A stretch of DNA of 64,000 bases from Microglena sp. YARC (lineage: Eukaryota; Chlorophyta; Chlorophyceae; Chlamydomonadales; Chlamydomonadaceae). Made by a program: the position numbers and the translations under genes. The notes beneath the pieces were generated by a model. It did no database searches. It was not told where the DNA came from and worked only from the letters and a program-made list of their open reading frames with translations. Position 1 is the first letter of the stretch. Every line of letters begins with the position of its first letter. Of this stretch, positions 45,801-54,848 are shown in pieces. Location: positions 19,484,970-19,548,969 of the forward strand of contig CM039462.1 of assembly GCA_022414725.1 (NCBI GenBank), given 5' to 3'.

Positions 45801-48800
45801 TCGTATTGTTTTGCATACATTTGTATTGTTTTGCATTTGTTTGTATTGTTTTGCATTGGTTTGTATTGTTTTGCATTTGTTTGTATTGTTTTGCATTGGT
45901 CTGTATTGTTTTGCATTGGTTTGTATTGGGTTGTATTGTTTTGCATTGGTTTGTATTGTTTTGCATTGGTTTGTATTGGTTTGTATCGGTTAAAAATTGG
46001 TTTGTATTATATTGTTTTCTCTGGCTGTGCTGTGTAGTTCAGTGTTGTGCTGTGTTGGCTTGGCTTAGTGAGTCAGTCAACAAATCAATCATTTGATCAA
46101 ACGTTCAGCCAGCCAGCCAGCCAGCCAGTCTGCACACACACGATCACACAAAAAATATCATTGCAGCACAAACTCAGCGCCCCCAAAACGATTGTTCGGG
46201 GTTCACTGGGGTTCAGTTAATCAGTGCTTTGTTCGTTTTAGCCCCTCCTGATATCATGGTTGGGCAAGTCCCTTCAGCCCATTTGGCTACCCCTGGACTG
46301 AAACAACATACGCACTACATACACACAAGGTGAGAGGCCCCCCAAAACTACAACATACTTACTGCATACACACAAATCTTCGTTCAACGAATGGCTCAAC
46401 GGCAGAGCTCCATGAACGACGTAGCTTCCGGGTTTGAATCCCCACGGGTGCGCTGAAGTGTTTGCGGTCGCTGTAAACGGCCATGGTAGCTTTGTCAAGG
46501 TAAAGTAGCAACCCGTTCCCTACCGCCGTAAGACAGGGCTCCCCTAAGCCCACGCCCCCCCCAGGCGTTATCATTACATACACACAAGGTGAGAGGCCCC
46601 CCCAAAATACAACATACATACTGCATACACACAAGGTGAGAGGCCCCCCAAAAATACTTACCATGACCCTAGGGACGCGGCTGCCTCCTCCCAAGAGCTC
46701 CACACCAGTGATGTTCTCAGGCTTCAGACCCGACCTCTCAAGCACACGCAGCAAGGGAGCAGCGGCACGGTCAAAGAAGTCCTTGGCCAACACCTCAAAC
46801 TCCTCGCGTGAGATGGTGCTCTGCAGGCGGTCAGGAGCAGCAATCACAGTTAGTAACAATCACAGTCAGTTACAAGCACAATCAGTTAAAATCACAGTCA
46901 GTTACAAGCACAGTCAGTAACAATCACAGTCAGTTACCATCACAGTCAGTTACAATCACAGTAAGTAATAATCACAGTCAGTTACAATCACAGTCAGTTA
47001 CAATAACAGTCAGTTACAATAACAGTCAGTTACAATAACAGTCAGTTACAATCACAGTCAGTTACCATCAAAGTCATTTACAATCACAGTCAGTCACAAT
47101 CACAGCCACAGTCAGTTACAATCGGCGATTAGCAACACGAGGGTCGTCATGGCCCGTGGGTCAGTATGCTTGTTTTGAACAAAGTGAAAGACTTCATATA
47201 ATAAAGGCAAATTTAGATACAAATACTAAATATCGTTTAAAAATGGCCTACAGAAATCTGAAATAAAACCACTGCATATCATCAACATATCAAATCCAGG
47301 AAACTCTCGTCTCACCCTTGATGGTTGGCCCCAGAGCTAGAAACGGGCCGGCCCACTCCACCCCACACCGCGTAATCTGAAATAAAACCACTGCATACCA
47401 GCAACATATCAAATTCAGGTAACTCTCATCTCACCCTTGGTGGTAGGCCCCAGTGCACACGTAGCGGCAGGTACACACACACACACTCACACAGTTATAC
47501 ACACTCACAGCTATACATACAGGTACACACCTGCAATACATACTGGTAATTGGCCCCAGTGCAAGCAAACGGGCCGGCCCACTCAACCCTACACCTCATA
47601 ATCTGAAATTAAACCACTGCATACCAGCAACATATCAAATCCAGGAAACTCGCGTCTCACCCTTGATGGTTGGACCCAGAGCTAGAAACGGGCCCTCCCA
47701 CACCTCGTTATCCGGAATAAAAACCCACAGATCACTTACGGAGAAGTCAATGCCGTTGTAGAACTCCTCCACAGAGATAGGGGCGAACTGATTGGCACTC
47801 AGCATTTCCTTAGTGCGCCTGACCTGCTTCTTCAGCTTGGTCATGGCCCTTACGTTGGCCTTCAGTTCAGCCAGGTCGATCTTGTTCTTTTCGGCGAAGA
47901 TGGCAGCGAAGTGGTTCATCAGCGTTACGTCCAGCTGGTTGCTGCCAAGGCGGTGGTCCCAGTCAACGTCGCGTACCTGTGCAGTTGAATGGAAATATTG
48001 TGTGTGTGTGTGTGTGTGTGTGTGGTTGAGTGTTTACTGCCCAGGCGGTGGTCCCAGTCAACGTCGCGTACCTGTGCAGTTGAATGGAAATATTGTGTGT
48101 GTGTGTGTGTTGTGTGTGTGTGTGTGTGTGCGTGTGGTTGTGTGTTAACTGCACAGGCGGTGGTCCCAGTCTACGTCGCGTACCTGTGCAGTTGAATGGA
48201 GATGATTGTAACTCAGGAGATGATTTTCTTTCGGGGCAGACATCTATAAGCATCTCAACATCGAACTCAATTGCACCCCACCCCACCCATGTAGGGACAG
48301 ACAACCACTCATCTCCCCCCCGCCCCCATCATCCCCACGACCCCCCCCCCCCCTCTACCCCCCTGGCCCCTCACACCCAACGGCCCCCACCCCCACCCGA
48401 CCCATCTAGGAGCGGACGACCCACACATCTCATTCTGCCCCCCCCCCCCCCCCCCCGTCCCAGCCCCCTCACCCCAACGACCCCCACTCGACCCATCTAG
48501 GAGCAGACAAGCTTAAGTATCTTACCTCGAGCTGGGAGAGCTGCTTGGGCTTCCCATTCTCCTTCACTGTGTAGGACGAGTACCTGCAGGCAGCGGACAG
48601 GCAAAGCATTCAGTTCAGCTACACGTAACAGTTGGAAGGCACCTAAATTAAATTGTTTTGAATTAAATTAATTCTCCTTAATTCCACTGTGTAGGAGGAG
48701 TACCTGCAGTCACGGTCAGCCCATGCATTCAGTTCAGCTACACAAATCAGTTGGCAGGCATGCGGAACAGTTCAGCTACACATAACAGTTGGCAGGCACA

Positions 48801-51800
48801 CGTAACAGTTCAGCTACACATAACAGTTGGCAGGCACACGTAACAGTTCAGCTACACATAACAGTTGGCAGGCACACGTAACAGTTCAGCTACACATAAC
48901 AGTTGGCAGGCACACGTAACAGTTCAGCTACACATAACAGTTCAGCTACACGTAACAGTTGGCAGCTACAAATAACAGTGCTGCTACACGTAACAGTTGG
49001 CAGGCACACGTGGCAGTTCAGCTACACGTAACAGTTGGCAGGCACACGTGGCAGTTCAGCTACACGTAACAGTTGGCAGGCACACATGGCAGTTCAGCTA
49101 CACGTAACAGTTGGCAGGCACCTTTATTCAAAAGTTCCAAGTTCAATTGCACTTTCAATCTCTCTCAAAGTCCTATGTTTTGACAATCTAACTTAAAAGC
49201 AATGACTTACATCTTACAATGTGATAAAGCCGTCATACCAATGTCCCTTATCTATCCACAAATTCTCAATACAAGTTCTATGCAGCGTCGCCTGCGACGC
49301 TACAAAATGGCGGAGAGTGATCGCGAGGGAGCGACAGGTGGCAACGGAAGTGAGTTAGTTACGAGGCCGTTGGCTGACGTGTCGGACTTCATCACGGTCA
49401 GATGGATGGTCGGACGGACAAATGGGTAACACTGGGGGCTCCCGCCCCCCAGAAGGGGGGCACCGCCAAAAATGAAGCTACGGCCCACTTGATGATCAAA
49501 TGTGGCGATAGAATTCAGGGTAATGCGTACAAGGTCCAGGCCCTGGTCCAGGCCCACGGTTAACATCAGCGCCCCACTTTACTTTCAGTCTGTGCTGTAA
49601 GGTATGCAGTGATTCAACCAATTGGATTTGTTGACCCTGACGAGACCAAGCCACCTGCCAACACCAGGGCTTTCAACCGACCCGCTGGGTTTGTTGACCC
49701 TGACAAGACCAAGCCACCTGCCAACGTCAGGGCATTCGACCGACCCACTGGGTTTGCTGTCCCTTACGAGACCAAGCCACCCGCCAACGACAGGGCTTTC
49801 AACCCACCGCTGGGTTTGTTGACCCTGACGAGACCAAGCCACCTGCCAACGCCAGGGCTCTCAACCGACCCGCTGGGTTAGTTGAACCTGACGAGACCAA
49901 GCCACCTGCCAACGCCAGGGCTTAAAGAGTCAGGAGCAGCAAGCGCAAGGGTTGAGTCAGACTAGCTGGCTGTGGATTCTCTGGGTTTGTTGACCCTGAC
50001 GAGACCAAGTCACCTGCCATCGCCAGGGCTTAAGGAATCAGGCGCAGGAAGTGCAAGGGTTGGAGTCAAACCAGCTGGCTGTGGATTCTATGGGTTATTT
50101 GCTTGGGCTACCTGTTGGTGATCTTGGAGATTCACAGCGCCACTCTTGAGTGAAGTGGGTTGGAGTGTGTATTTGTGGGTTGGAGTGTGTGGGTTGGACT
50201 GTGTGGGTTGGAGTGTGTGTATGTGTGGAGTGTGTGTAATTGTGGGTTGGACTGTGTGGTTTTGTGGGTTGGAGTGTGTGGATTGGAGTGTGTGTATGTG
50301 TGGAGTGTGTGTATTTGTGGGTTGGACTGTGTGGGTTTGTGGGTTGGAGTGTGTGGATTGGAGTGTGTGTATATGTGTGGAGTGTGCGTATTTGTGGGTT
50401 GGAGTGTGTGGGTTGGAGTGTGTGTATTTTTGTAGAGTGTGTGTATTAACCTTGGCTAGGCGGATGCCCCTCTCTTCATCACCCACGACAGCCCAGTCGA
50501 AAAAGTAAGGAACAGCGATAGTTAGTTACTGCCCCCTCTGTCTGCCAACCACTTTGAAGGTGAATCTAAATTCACTACCTAGACGTTCATTTCATTACAT
50601 TATATTACATCACATCACATTACATTGTCAACCACAGGCCATTGTTGGCCAAAGACAAGCCTGCTCCACAACATTGAGGAGGGGTCTTCCAACAAATCCT
50701 CAGAGAAAGGAAGGCAATCTGATGTTAAAAATGATGCAAAGCTGAGGGTTTGACACTTTTCTGCGGCCACTTACTTGATGAGTGCAACCTCGGTGCTAGC
50801 TGGGCCCATATCGTAGAGAATGATGTGTTAAACACTTTCCTGCAGCCACTTACTTAATGGGTGCAACCTCGGTGCTAGCTGAGCCCATATCGTAGAGAAT
50901 GATGTGTTTGACATTTTTCTGCAGCCACTTACTTGATGAGTGCAACCTCAGTGCTAGCTGAGCCCATATCGTAGAGAATGATGTTCTCAGTCTTGTTGGC
51001 AAAGTCACGCTCAATACCGTACTGCAGAGCGGCAGCCGTATGAGAGTTGATCATGCCAATGACGTTGAAGCCTGCCAGCTCAGCGGCGTTCATGTACGCC
51101 TGGCGGTGGGCCTGCCCAAACCATGCAGGTACTGTCAAGACGCAGTCTTTCACCTCGCTGCCGGCGTGCTCCTCGGAGATGCGCATGACGTATTGAAGGG
51201 TACTGGCCTGGGGGGATGGGGCAGAGGGCAGGAAGGGGTTTCAAAAGTGATGCTGTGTCTATCTGTCTGCTTCTGTGTCTGTCTGTGTCTGCCTAGTTCT
51301 GCGTCTGTCTGGTTTTATGTCTGTCTGTCCCTGTCTGGGTCTGTCTAGTTCTTTGTCTCTCTGTGTCTGCCTGGCTCTGTGTCTGTCTGGGTCTGCCTGC
51401 TTCTGCGTCTGTCTGTCTCTGTCTGGTTCTGTGTCTGTCTGTGTCTATCTGTGTCTGTCTGGGTCTGTGTCTGTCTGGTTCTGTGTCTGTCTGTGTCTAT
51501 CTGTGTCTGTCTGGTTCTGTGTCTGTCTGTGTCTATCTGTGCATGTCTGGTTCTGTGTCTGTCTGCCTCTGTCTAGTTCTGTGTCCTCTGGTTCTGTGTC
51601 TCTCTGTGTCCTCTGGTTCTGTGTTTCTCTGTGTCCTCTGGTTCTGTGTCTCTCAGGTTCTGTGTCCTCTGGTTCTGTGTCCTCTGGTTCTGTGTCCTCT
51701 GGTTCTGTGGCTGCCTGGCTCTGTGTCTGTCTGTGTCTGCCAGGTTCTGTGTCTGTCTGTCTCTGCCAGGTTCTGTGTCTGTCTGTGTCTGTCAGGTTCT

Positions 51801-54800
51801 GTGTCTGTCTGTGTCTGCCAGGTTCTGTGTCTGTCTGTCTGTCCCTGCCAGGTTCTGTGTCTGTCTGTCTCTGTCAGGTTCTGTGTCTGTCTGTCTCTGT
51901 CAGGTTCTGTGTCTGTCTGTCTCTGTCAGGTTCTGTGTCTGTCTGTCTCTGTCAGGTTCTGTGTCTGTCTGTCTCTGTCAGGTTCTGTGTCTGTCTGTCT
52001 CTGTCAGGTTCTGTGTCTGTCTGTCTCTGTCAGGTTCTGTGTCTGTCTGTCTCTGTCAGGTTCTGTGTCTGTCTGTCTCTGTCAGGTTCTGTGTCTGTCT
52101 GTCTCTGTCAGGTTTCTGTGTCTGTCTGTCTCTGTCAGGTTCTGTGTCTGTCTGTCTCTGTCAGGTTCTGTGTCTGTCTGTCTCTGTCAGGTTCTGTGTC
52201 TGTCTGTCTCTGTCAGGTTCTGTGTCTGTCTGTCTCTGCCAGGTTCTGTGTCTGTCTGTCTGTCTCTGCCAGGTTCTGTGTCTGTCTGTCTCTGTCAGGT
52301 TCTGTGTCTGTCTATCTCTGTCAGGTTCTGTGTCTGTCTGTCTCTGTCAGGTTCTGTGTCTGTCTATCTCTGTCAGGTTCTGTGTCTGTCTGTCTCTGTC
52401 AGGTTCTGTGTCTGTCTGTCTGTCTCTGTCAGGTTATGTACCTGTGTATGTGACTAGTTGAATGCTGCGTGTAGTCGCAAAAAAATAGTAATAGTATCTT
52501 CAGGTGAAACTAGAGTAGAGCAGCAGTTCTGCCGACAACTCCAATGAGCCATAGAGGGATGGGTCCACTGCAGTGATTTTGTTTTCCGATCTTCATGTTT
52601 TAACCCCATTTCTGCGACATAGTCGCTGTTAAAAAGAAATAAAGAGTTTATTTTTGCTCTGAATGGCCCTAAACAGCTACAAATAGCAATTGAAGCTATA
52701 GAAGCTATCTGAACTAAAAAACGCTGTCCCTGGAAGAGGATTAAAACCATGAAGCTAGAAACTCAAACTTCCAGATTTTTTAAAAAACTGGTCCACTAGG
52801 CCTAGAAGTCATATTTCAGCTTGAGTATATTCGTATTTTTACAGTCCAGGGGTAGCCAGGCCTAGGCTAAAGGCACTTGCCCTACCTTCAAACAGGAAAG
52901 GGAGTTCAAAAAAAAGAGCATTAGTAAACTGAACTCCAACACATCGTAAACTAAGGGGAAGGCAGAGTTCATGCTTAGCAAATAATTCAACTTTGCTGTC
53001 AAGCTTCACTGTATACTGACCTATGATGATCATGCGGTGGAACAGTAAAACTTGTCATTTACGTTCCTTGTCTGATAAACAGGTCCCCTTATCTTTAGCC
53101 AGCCATATTCCCCAGTGTACCAATTAGCACAACCTCAGCCAAAATCATTTACAGCAACTTTCTTTCAAACCGCGCAAAAGTTAGAGTTATGGTGAAGTAT
53201 AGCTGGCATCATATGATTAGGGACCGGCATATCATATGAGTTTCATCAAAGGCGAGTATGATAACATATGATATCATACGAATTGCATCATATGATATTG
53301 TATATAAATGGTAACTTCAGACTGCTGGCATCATATGATATCATATGATATTGTATGATGACATGATTTCATATGTCATATCGCTGTTCCCTACATGTGA
53401 TACCATATTTCGCTGTTTGGAATGAATCCTAAGCTATATGCAGTATAGATTGTCATTTATGTTCCTTGTCTCATAAACAGGATGTCCCGTTTTCTTTATC
53501 ATATTCCCCAGTATACAACTAACGTGATACTGAGCTGTTTGAAAGCTCTCTGCGCCTCGTGAGCCAAAATATGACATTGGCCATGTTTGCCATAAACATA
53601 TGAATCAAAACTGGCAACACACTGGCACAGGCACCAAGTGGGAACGCAGTAAATCACACTCCCACAAGAGATACTGATTGCCTCCACATGCTCTAAAATG
53701 CATTGCTTATTCCACCGGAGATAGGGAACGGCGTGATATCATATGATGCCAGAAGTCTGACTAGGCTAAACTTACCATCTATACACAATATCATATGATA
53801 CAATTTGCATGATATGGTATAAGATCATACTTGCCTTTGGTCGACATCATATGATATTGTATATAAATGGTCACCTAGGTCATGGGAAATGCCATATCTC
53901 AATTATACTGAAGAATCGTATGGACAACTTTTGAGCACTCGTTCGACCACATGCTTTCTCCCGACCCCCACAATCATAGCCACTCCATTCGATGCACAAG
54001 CATTGTGCATTTTCAGGCTGCTGCACTATCTTGCTGACATGAGTTCTTCTCGTGCATGAATTTCTGATCGGTGATGATAATGATGATCATGTTGTACTAT
54101 TTTTTGATAAATGTTCATACTGATGATAATAAATTTGATGATGATAATGATGATAATAAAACACATATTGATGATGATAATGATGATTATGCTGTGGTGT
54201 GCTGTGGCCCACAACTTGGATGGCATCCTGCTGTAATTCAAGGATAAATAGGACCTAACTTATCACCCACATGGTGAAAAATCCTAGCAGCATATTTGAC
54301 ATGCCTTTGATAATATCACGCAAGCCCACAACGCATGCACCATTAGGATCCTAGGGCACAGCACATGTGTGTGTCCTGTAAATGAGCCCTAGACCAGGCT
54401 AGATCTGACAACTCACCACAAGCTCCTCAGGGGACAAGATCTGGTCCTCGGTGATCTGAATACCTGCCACCTTCCTCAAAGGGTGCTCTACCACCTTGTA
54501 CGGCAGGGCATGATCCTTGAGGATATTTGCGATGGTGGGGTCGTCGTGAGCCTTCCCGAGCAGGTCCCTGGCCATGGCGATCATGGTGTCAGGGTACCTC
54601 ACAGCCATGGATACGGCCTCCTCTCCCACTAGACGCTCGCCATTCACGAATCCGACAAGCGCTGAGGACTTCCTTTTGCTTACTTCATTGACAACAATTG
54701 AAATTGGCGTCCTGCCAGGCTTAATGAGGGACACTTTCAAGAACTCGGATCCCAGATCAATAGCGATTAAACTCGAGGAAGCGATGGCGACGACTCCAAG

Positions 54801-54848
54801 CAGCATTAGCGCTTGGAGCATGAACTTGGCGCCATGAAAGGCAGCCAT
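28840..54848 (-). CDS. HYOU1: ER-lumenal Hsp110/GRP170-type chaperone (HYOU1/LHS1)
   Basis: Large Hsp70-family chaperone and nucleotide-exchange factor for BiP in the ER lumen. Exons (minus strand): 54848-54417, 51207-50933, 48583-48526, 47976-47740, 46820-46662, 45174-44944, 43553-43382, 42636-42451, 40973-40624, 38318-38121, 36024-35861, 33931-33795, 31952-31842, 31081-30993 and 29342-28840. A signal peptide ([16 protein letters not shown]..) is followed by the phosphate-1 loop [17 protein letters not shown], then [32 protein letters not shown] and [11 protein letters not shown] of the ATPase domain. A substrate-binding beta region, a Glu-rich acidic insert (exon 9) and a helical lid ([47 protein letters not shown]) come next. 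The end is about 165 residues of Lys/Glu/Asp repeats closing in KTEL, an ER-retrieval variant. Exons 1-8 join in perfect phase. Exons 9, 10, 11, 12 and 14 contain one-base shifts that mostly compensate. About 1,100 residues, versus about 1,000 in animal HYOU1; the Lys-rich tail adds length. Confidence 0.92.
29775..30275 (+). repeat. Family J repeat
   Basis: CAAATCCTGAAAGTGGGTTT, TTTAGTGCTTTATGTAGC, AACGGGGTCAAACTAGCGAT and CGCTATAT are shared with 13,130-13,385; an internal part is duplicated. It lies in the last HYOU1 intron. Bases 29,343-29,700 before it are tandem CAGCAGAG..TTTGTTTTACGTCAG units. Confidence 0.65.
30300..30540 (+). mobile_element. Family A repeat
   Basis: AAAATTGGCGGAGAGTG near the left and GGGGGGGCTCCGCCAAAA at the right. 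Inside are GACAGGTGGCAACG and GGTCAGACAGACGGACAG. Confidence 0.75.
30545..30960. repeat. AT-rich tandem repeat, about 82-bp unit
   Basis: Units of CATGATATCATGAATACATA, TTAAAATATATCAATAATAG and TATATGATATGAAAATGGTA repeat about five times. Confidence 0.85.
31086..31133 (+). repeat. Long poly-G tract
   Basis: A near-continuous run of over 40 G just outside the acceptor of HYOU1 exon 31081-30993 (a long C run on the coding strand, that is, a polypyrimidine tract). Confidence 0.95.
31140..31841 (-). repeat. Donor-edge copies of HYOU1 exon 31952-31842
   Basis: The exon end coding [17 protein letters not shown] recurs with changes at about 31,140-31,190, 31,345-31,410, 31,440-31,512, 31,545-31,615 and 31,668-31,725. 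They are spaced by CTTGGCCTAACTAG, TTTCACG-type intron sequence. None extends over the full exon. Confidence 0.8.
31980..33000. repeat. Tandem arrays in HYOU1 intron 12: GGGTTAGGCAGTG units, then a 79-bp unit
   Basis: Bases 31,980-32,200 are GGTTAGGCAGAGG-type repeats with a telomere-like GTTTTAGGGTTTA patch. A family D copy (minus) is at 32,205-32,300. Then about nine units of 79 bp follow, with CCAAGACAAGACAGCGCAGG, GGTGGGCATAGAATCAATAC and GGTCATAGACAGGCGATTGT. Confidence 0.85.
33015..33794 (-). repeat. Five donor-edge copies of HYOU1 exon 33931-33795
   Basis: Blocks coding [20 protein letters not shown] and their donors recur at about 33,020-33,110, 33,178-33,275, 33,340-33,440, 33,490-33,590 and 33,640-33,745, separated by C runs. 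Units differ mainly by single-base gaps. Confidence 0.85.
34975..35860 (-). repeat. Six donor-edge copies of HYOU1 exon 36024-35861
   Basis: The coding end [19 protein letters not shown] plus a GTGAGTG donor recurs at about 34,975-35,050, 35,135-35,205, 35,290-35,360, 35,430-35,500, 35,572-35,645 and 35,702-35,775. CACCCACC/CCAACC spacers separate them. One more copy lies at about 37,905-37,985 in the neighbouring intron. Confidence 0.88.
36025..36760 (-). repeat. Five acceptor-edge copies of HYOU1 exon 36024-35861
   Basis: The acceptor ACACAG and coding start [17 protein letters not shown] recur at about 36,140-36,200, 36,262-36,322, 36,400-36,455, 36,550-36,605 and 36,705-36,755. GTGTGTGT and G runs separate them. 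Most copies read CAG|GTCACCACC, whereas the in-gene one has an extra C. Confidence 0.85.
36765..37800. repeat. GGATGGAGGG and GTGTGGGGCTG low-complexity DNA
   Basis: Imperfect GGGTGGATGGATGGTGGAAG units fill 36,770-37,440, then TGTGTGTGGGGCTGTGG units 37,520-37,800. Open frames here are pure Gly/Trp/Val/Cys. No gene. Confidence 0.85.
37805..38120 (-). repeat. Donor-edge copy of HYOU1 exon 38318-38121, then a donor-edge copy of exon 36024-35861
   Basis: Bases 37,808-37,880 repeat the segment coding [18 protein letters not shown]. Bases 37,905-37,985 repeat [14 protein letters not shown]. The order (exon 10 edge beyond exon 11 edge) implies duplication of a block spanning the intron. Confidence 0.8.
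38385..39600 (-). repeat. Acceptor-edge copy of HYOU1 exon 38318-38121 and a tandem satellite
   Basis: Bases 38,390-38,470 carry an in-frame version of the exon start ([20 protein letters not shown]). From 38,490 to 39,600 units with TTTTTACAGCAGGGGG, GAGGCATGGTGACTGG, TTACATGGTAGTCTTCC and TCCAATGCCAACTCC repeat in short and long forms. Confidence 0.75.
39620..40310. repeat. Tandem satellite with CACCCACC spacers
   Basis: Units carry CTCACTGTCTTCCAATGGCC, GTAACCGAGGCTTCGGTCCG and CTGCACTCACTCACC with many single-base gaps. No exon edge was recognised in it. Confidence 0.75.
40335..40575 (-). repeat. Donor-edge copy of HYOU1 exon 40973-40624
   Basis: Bases 40,400-40,540 repeat the exon end: ATTCTTCTTCTTGGGCCCCA, TGTCCTTCACTCTGG and CCTCAGAGTCCTCAGCCTTC. 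The copy keeps the reading [15 protein letters not shown] where the in-gene exon has a TGA, but has its own TAG further on. A family E fragment adjoins both copies. Confidence 0.8.
41060..41900. repeat. About 175-bp tandem repeat in HYOU1 intron
   Basis: Four units with GACTAAAATACACCGATGTA, GGGACAGTTCTACGTTGGTC and GAGTCGCCCTCTGATGTG. Confidence 0.85.
42240..42450 (-). repeat. Two donor-edge copies of HYOU1 exon 42636-42451
   Basis: The exon end coding [18 protein letters not shown] plus the TAGGTTTGG intron start recurs at about 42,248-42,340 and 42,340-42,450. Within each, GTTGGTGCT-type triplets vary in number. Confidence 0.85.
42637..43381 (-). repeat. CA/GT and G tracts with two acceptor-edge copies of HYOU1 exon 8, plus a family G element
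   Basis: Copies of the exon start ([20 protein letters not shown] region) lie at 42,905-42,990 and about 43,215-43,252. A family G element (43,011-43,200) lies between them. Confidence 0.8.
43011..43200 (-). mobile_element. MITE-like family G element
   Basis: Reverse complement of the 13,724-13,885 element: GGGTCGGCTATGTTATATAA at one end, GTTGCCGTTCCCT at the other, with GACGAGCCGTCTC inside. Confidence 0.75.
43565..43980 (-). repeat. GGGTT satellite with two acceptor-edge copies of HYOU1 exon 43553-43382
   Basis: The segment AGCAAGGCACGCACCTTCTG, CGTAGGCA (exon start plus acceptor, plus-strand view) recurs at 43,737-43,790 and 43,910-43,960. Each is followed by GGGTTGGGTTGG runs and GGACAGGCGTTGCTTTCTG. 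Confidence 0.85.
44000..44943 (-). repeat. Eight donor-edge copies of HYOU1 exon 45174-44944
   Basis: Units of about 100-120 bp carry AACAAAGACTAGACATACTA, GGCAACACACGATCATCACA, CTCACAGG (donor) and CGACTCCTCAGTGGTCTAG, then GGGTT repeats. Copied donors lie near 44,030, 44,140, 44,262, 44,378, 44,497, 44,620, 44,733 and 44,828, before the real donor at 44,943. Only 10-20 coding bases are copied. Confidence 0.88.
45640..46020 (+). repeat. TTTGTATTGTTTTGCATTGG microsatellite-like array
   Basis: A 20-21-bp unit (TTTGTATTGTTTTGCATTGG) is repeated about 15 times with changes. Frames on either strand are low complexity ([12 protein letters not shown] / [10 protein letters not shown]) and not genes. 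Confidence 0.9.
46380..46573 (+). mobile_element. tRNA-derived SINE (family B)
   Basis: The head GAATGGCTCAACGGCAGAGC forms a perfect tRNA D-arm (GCTC/GAGC) and A box. The B box region is GGGTTTGAATCCCC. The body matches 23.7 kb (GTTTGCGGTCGCTGTAAAC, CCATGGTAGCTTTG, CCGTTCCCTACCGCC). Confidence 0.8.
46850..47125 (+). repeat. CAATCACAGTCAGTTA array, about 15-bp unit
   Basis: About 18 units of CACAGTCAGTTACAAT lie next to the acceptor side of HYOU1 exon 46820-46662. From 47,270 to 47,700 follow longer units with AAATAAAACCACTGCATACC, AGCAACATATCAAAT and family D pieces. Confidence 0.9.
47990..48205 (-). repeat. Two acceptor-edge copies of HYOU1 exon 47976-47740
   Basis: The segment GGCGGTGGTCCCAGTCAACG, TCGCGTACCTGTGCAGTTGA recurs at 48,040-48,090 and 48,155-48,200. 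GT runs separate them. Coding start [10 protein letters not shown] and its CAG acceptor are kept in each. Confidence 0.9.
48595..49125 (-). repeat. Acceptor-edge copy of HYOU1 exon 48583-48526 and a CAGCTACACGTAACAGTTGG array
   Basis: At 48,680-48,720 the exon start (ACTGTGTAGGAGGAGTACCT, GCAGTCACGG) is repeated. Then units of CAGCTACACATAACAGTTGG, CAGGCACACGTAACAGTT repeat about twelve times. Confidence 0.85.
49275..49475 (+). mobile_element. Family A repeat
   Basis: TCTATGCAGCGTCGCCTGCG precedes AAATGGCGGAGAGTGATCGC. The right end has CCCCCCAGAAGGGGGG (hairpin) and CACCGCCAAAAATG. It matches the inverted copy at 58,848-59,092 nearly base for base. Confidence 0.8.
49610..50095 (+). repeat. 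About 63-bp tandem repeat
   Basis: Units of GGGTTTGTTGACCCTGACGA, GACCAAGCCACCTGCCAACG and CCAGGGCTTTCAACCGACC occur six or so times in HYOU1 intron 2. Bases 50,150-50,450 are TTGGAGTGTGTGTAT-type repeats. The frames are open but without family similarity. Confidence 0.85.
50766..50932 (-). repeat. Two 79-80-bp copies of the donor edge of HYOU1 exon 51207-50933
   Basis: On the coding strand each copy reads CTGCAG, about 65 bases ending ..GCACTCATCAA, then GTAAGTGG. Reading past the first donor meets TAA within two codons, so only the inner donor at 50,932 gives the normal protein. Confidence 0.9.
51245..52445 (+). repeat. 1.2-kb TCTGTCTGTCTCTGTCAGGT minisatellite
   Basis: Units of TTCTGTGTCTGTCTGTCTCT, GTCAGG (26 bp) grade from degenerate at the left to very uniform at 51,850-52,430. 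It follows the acceptor of HYOU1 exon 2. Long frames such as 51,275-52,453 are artefacts of the repeat. Confidence 0.95.
52450..54416. other. HYOU1 intron 1, dispersed repeats
   Basis: Inverted family J piece (52,555-52,790), family E (52,840-52,945), family F elements (53,200-53,390; 53,725-53,885) and an ATGATGATAA-rich patch (54,065-54,195). No exon seen. Confidence 0.65.

Noticed and set aside
45483..46096. Overlapping frames rich in [11 protein letters not shown] or [10 protein letters not shown]
   Set aside because: Products of a 20-bp TTTGTATTG repeat, open in several frames on both strands.
49609..49881. 90-codon frame with [11 protein letters not shown] repeats
   Set aside because: A 63-bp tandem repeat inside HYOU1 intron 2, with stops in the outer units and no start or splice context.
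50453..50510. Possible extra HYOU1 exon ([18 protein letters not shown])
   Set aside because: Exon 51207-50933 joins directly in phase to 48583-48526 ([14 protein letters not shown]); adding this block breaks the frame and matches no expected part of the family.
51275..52453. 392-codon plus-strand open frame ([18 protein letters not shown] type)
   Set aside because: Entirely made by the TCTGTCTGTCTCTGTCAGG minisatellite; all three frames are open and repetitive, and it lies in a HYOU1 intron.
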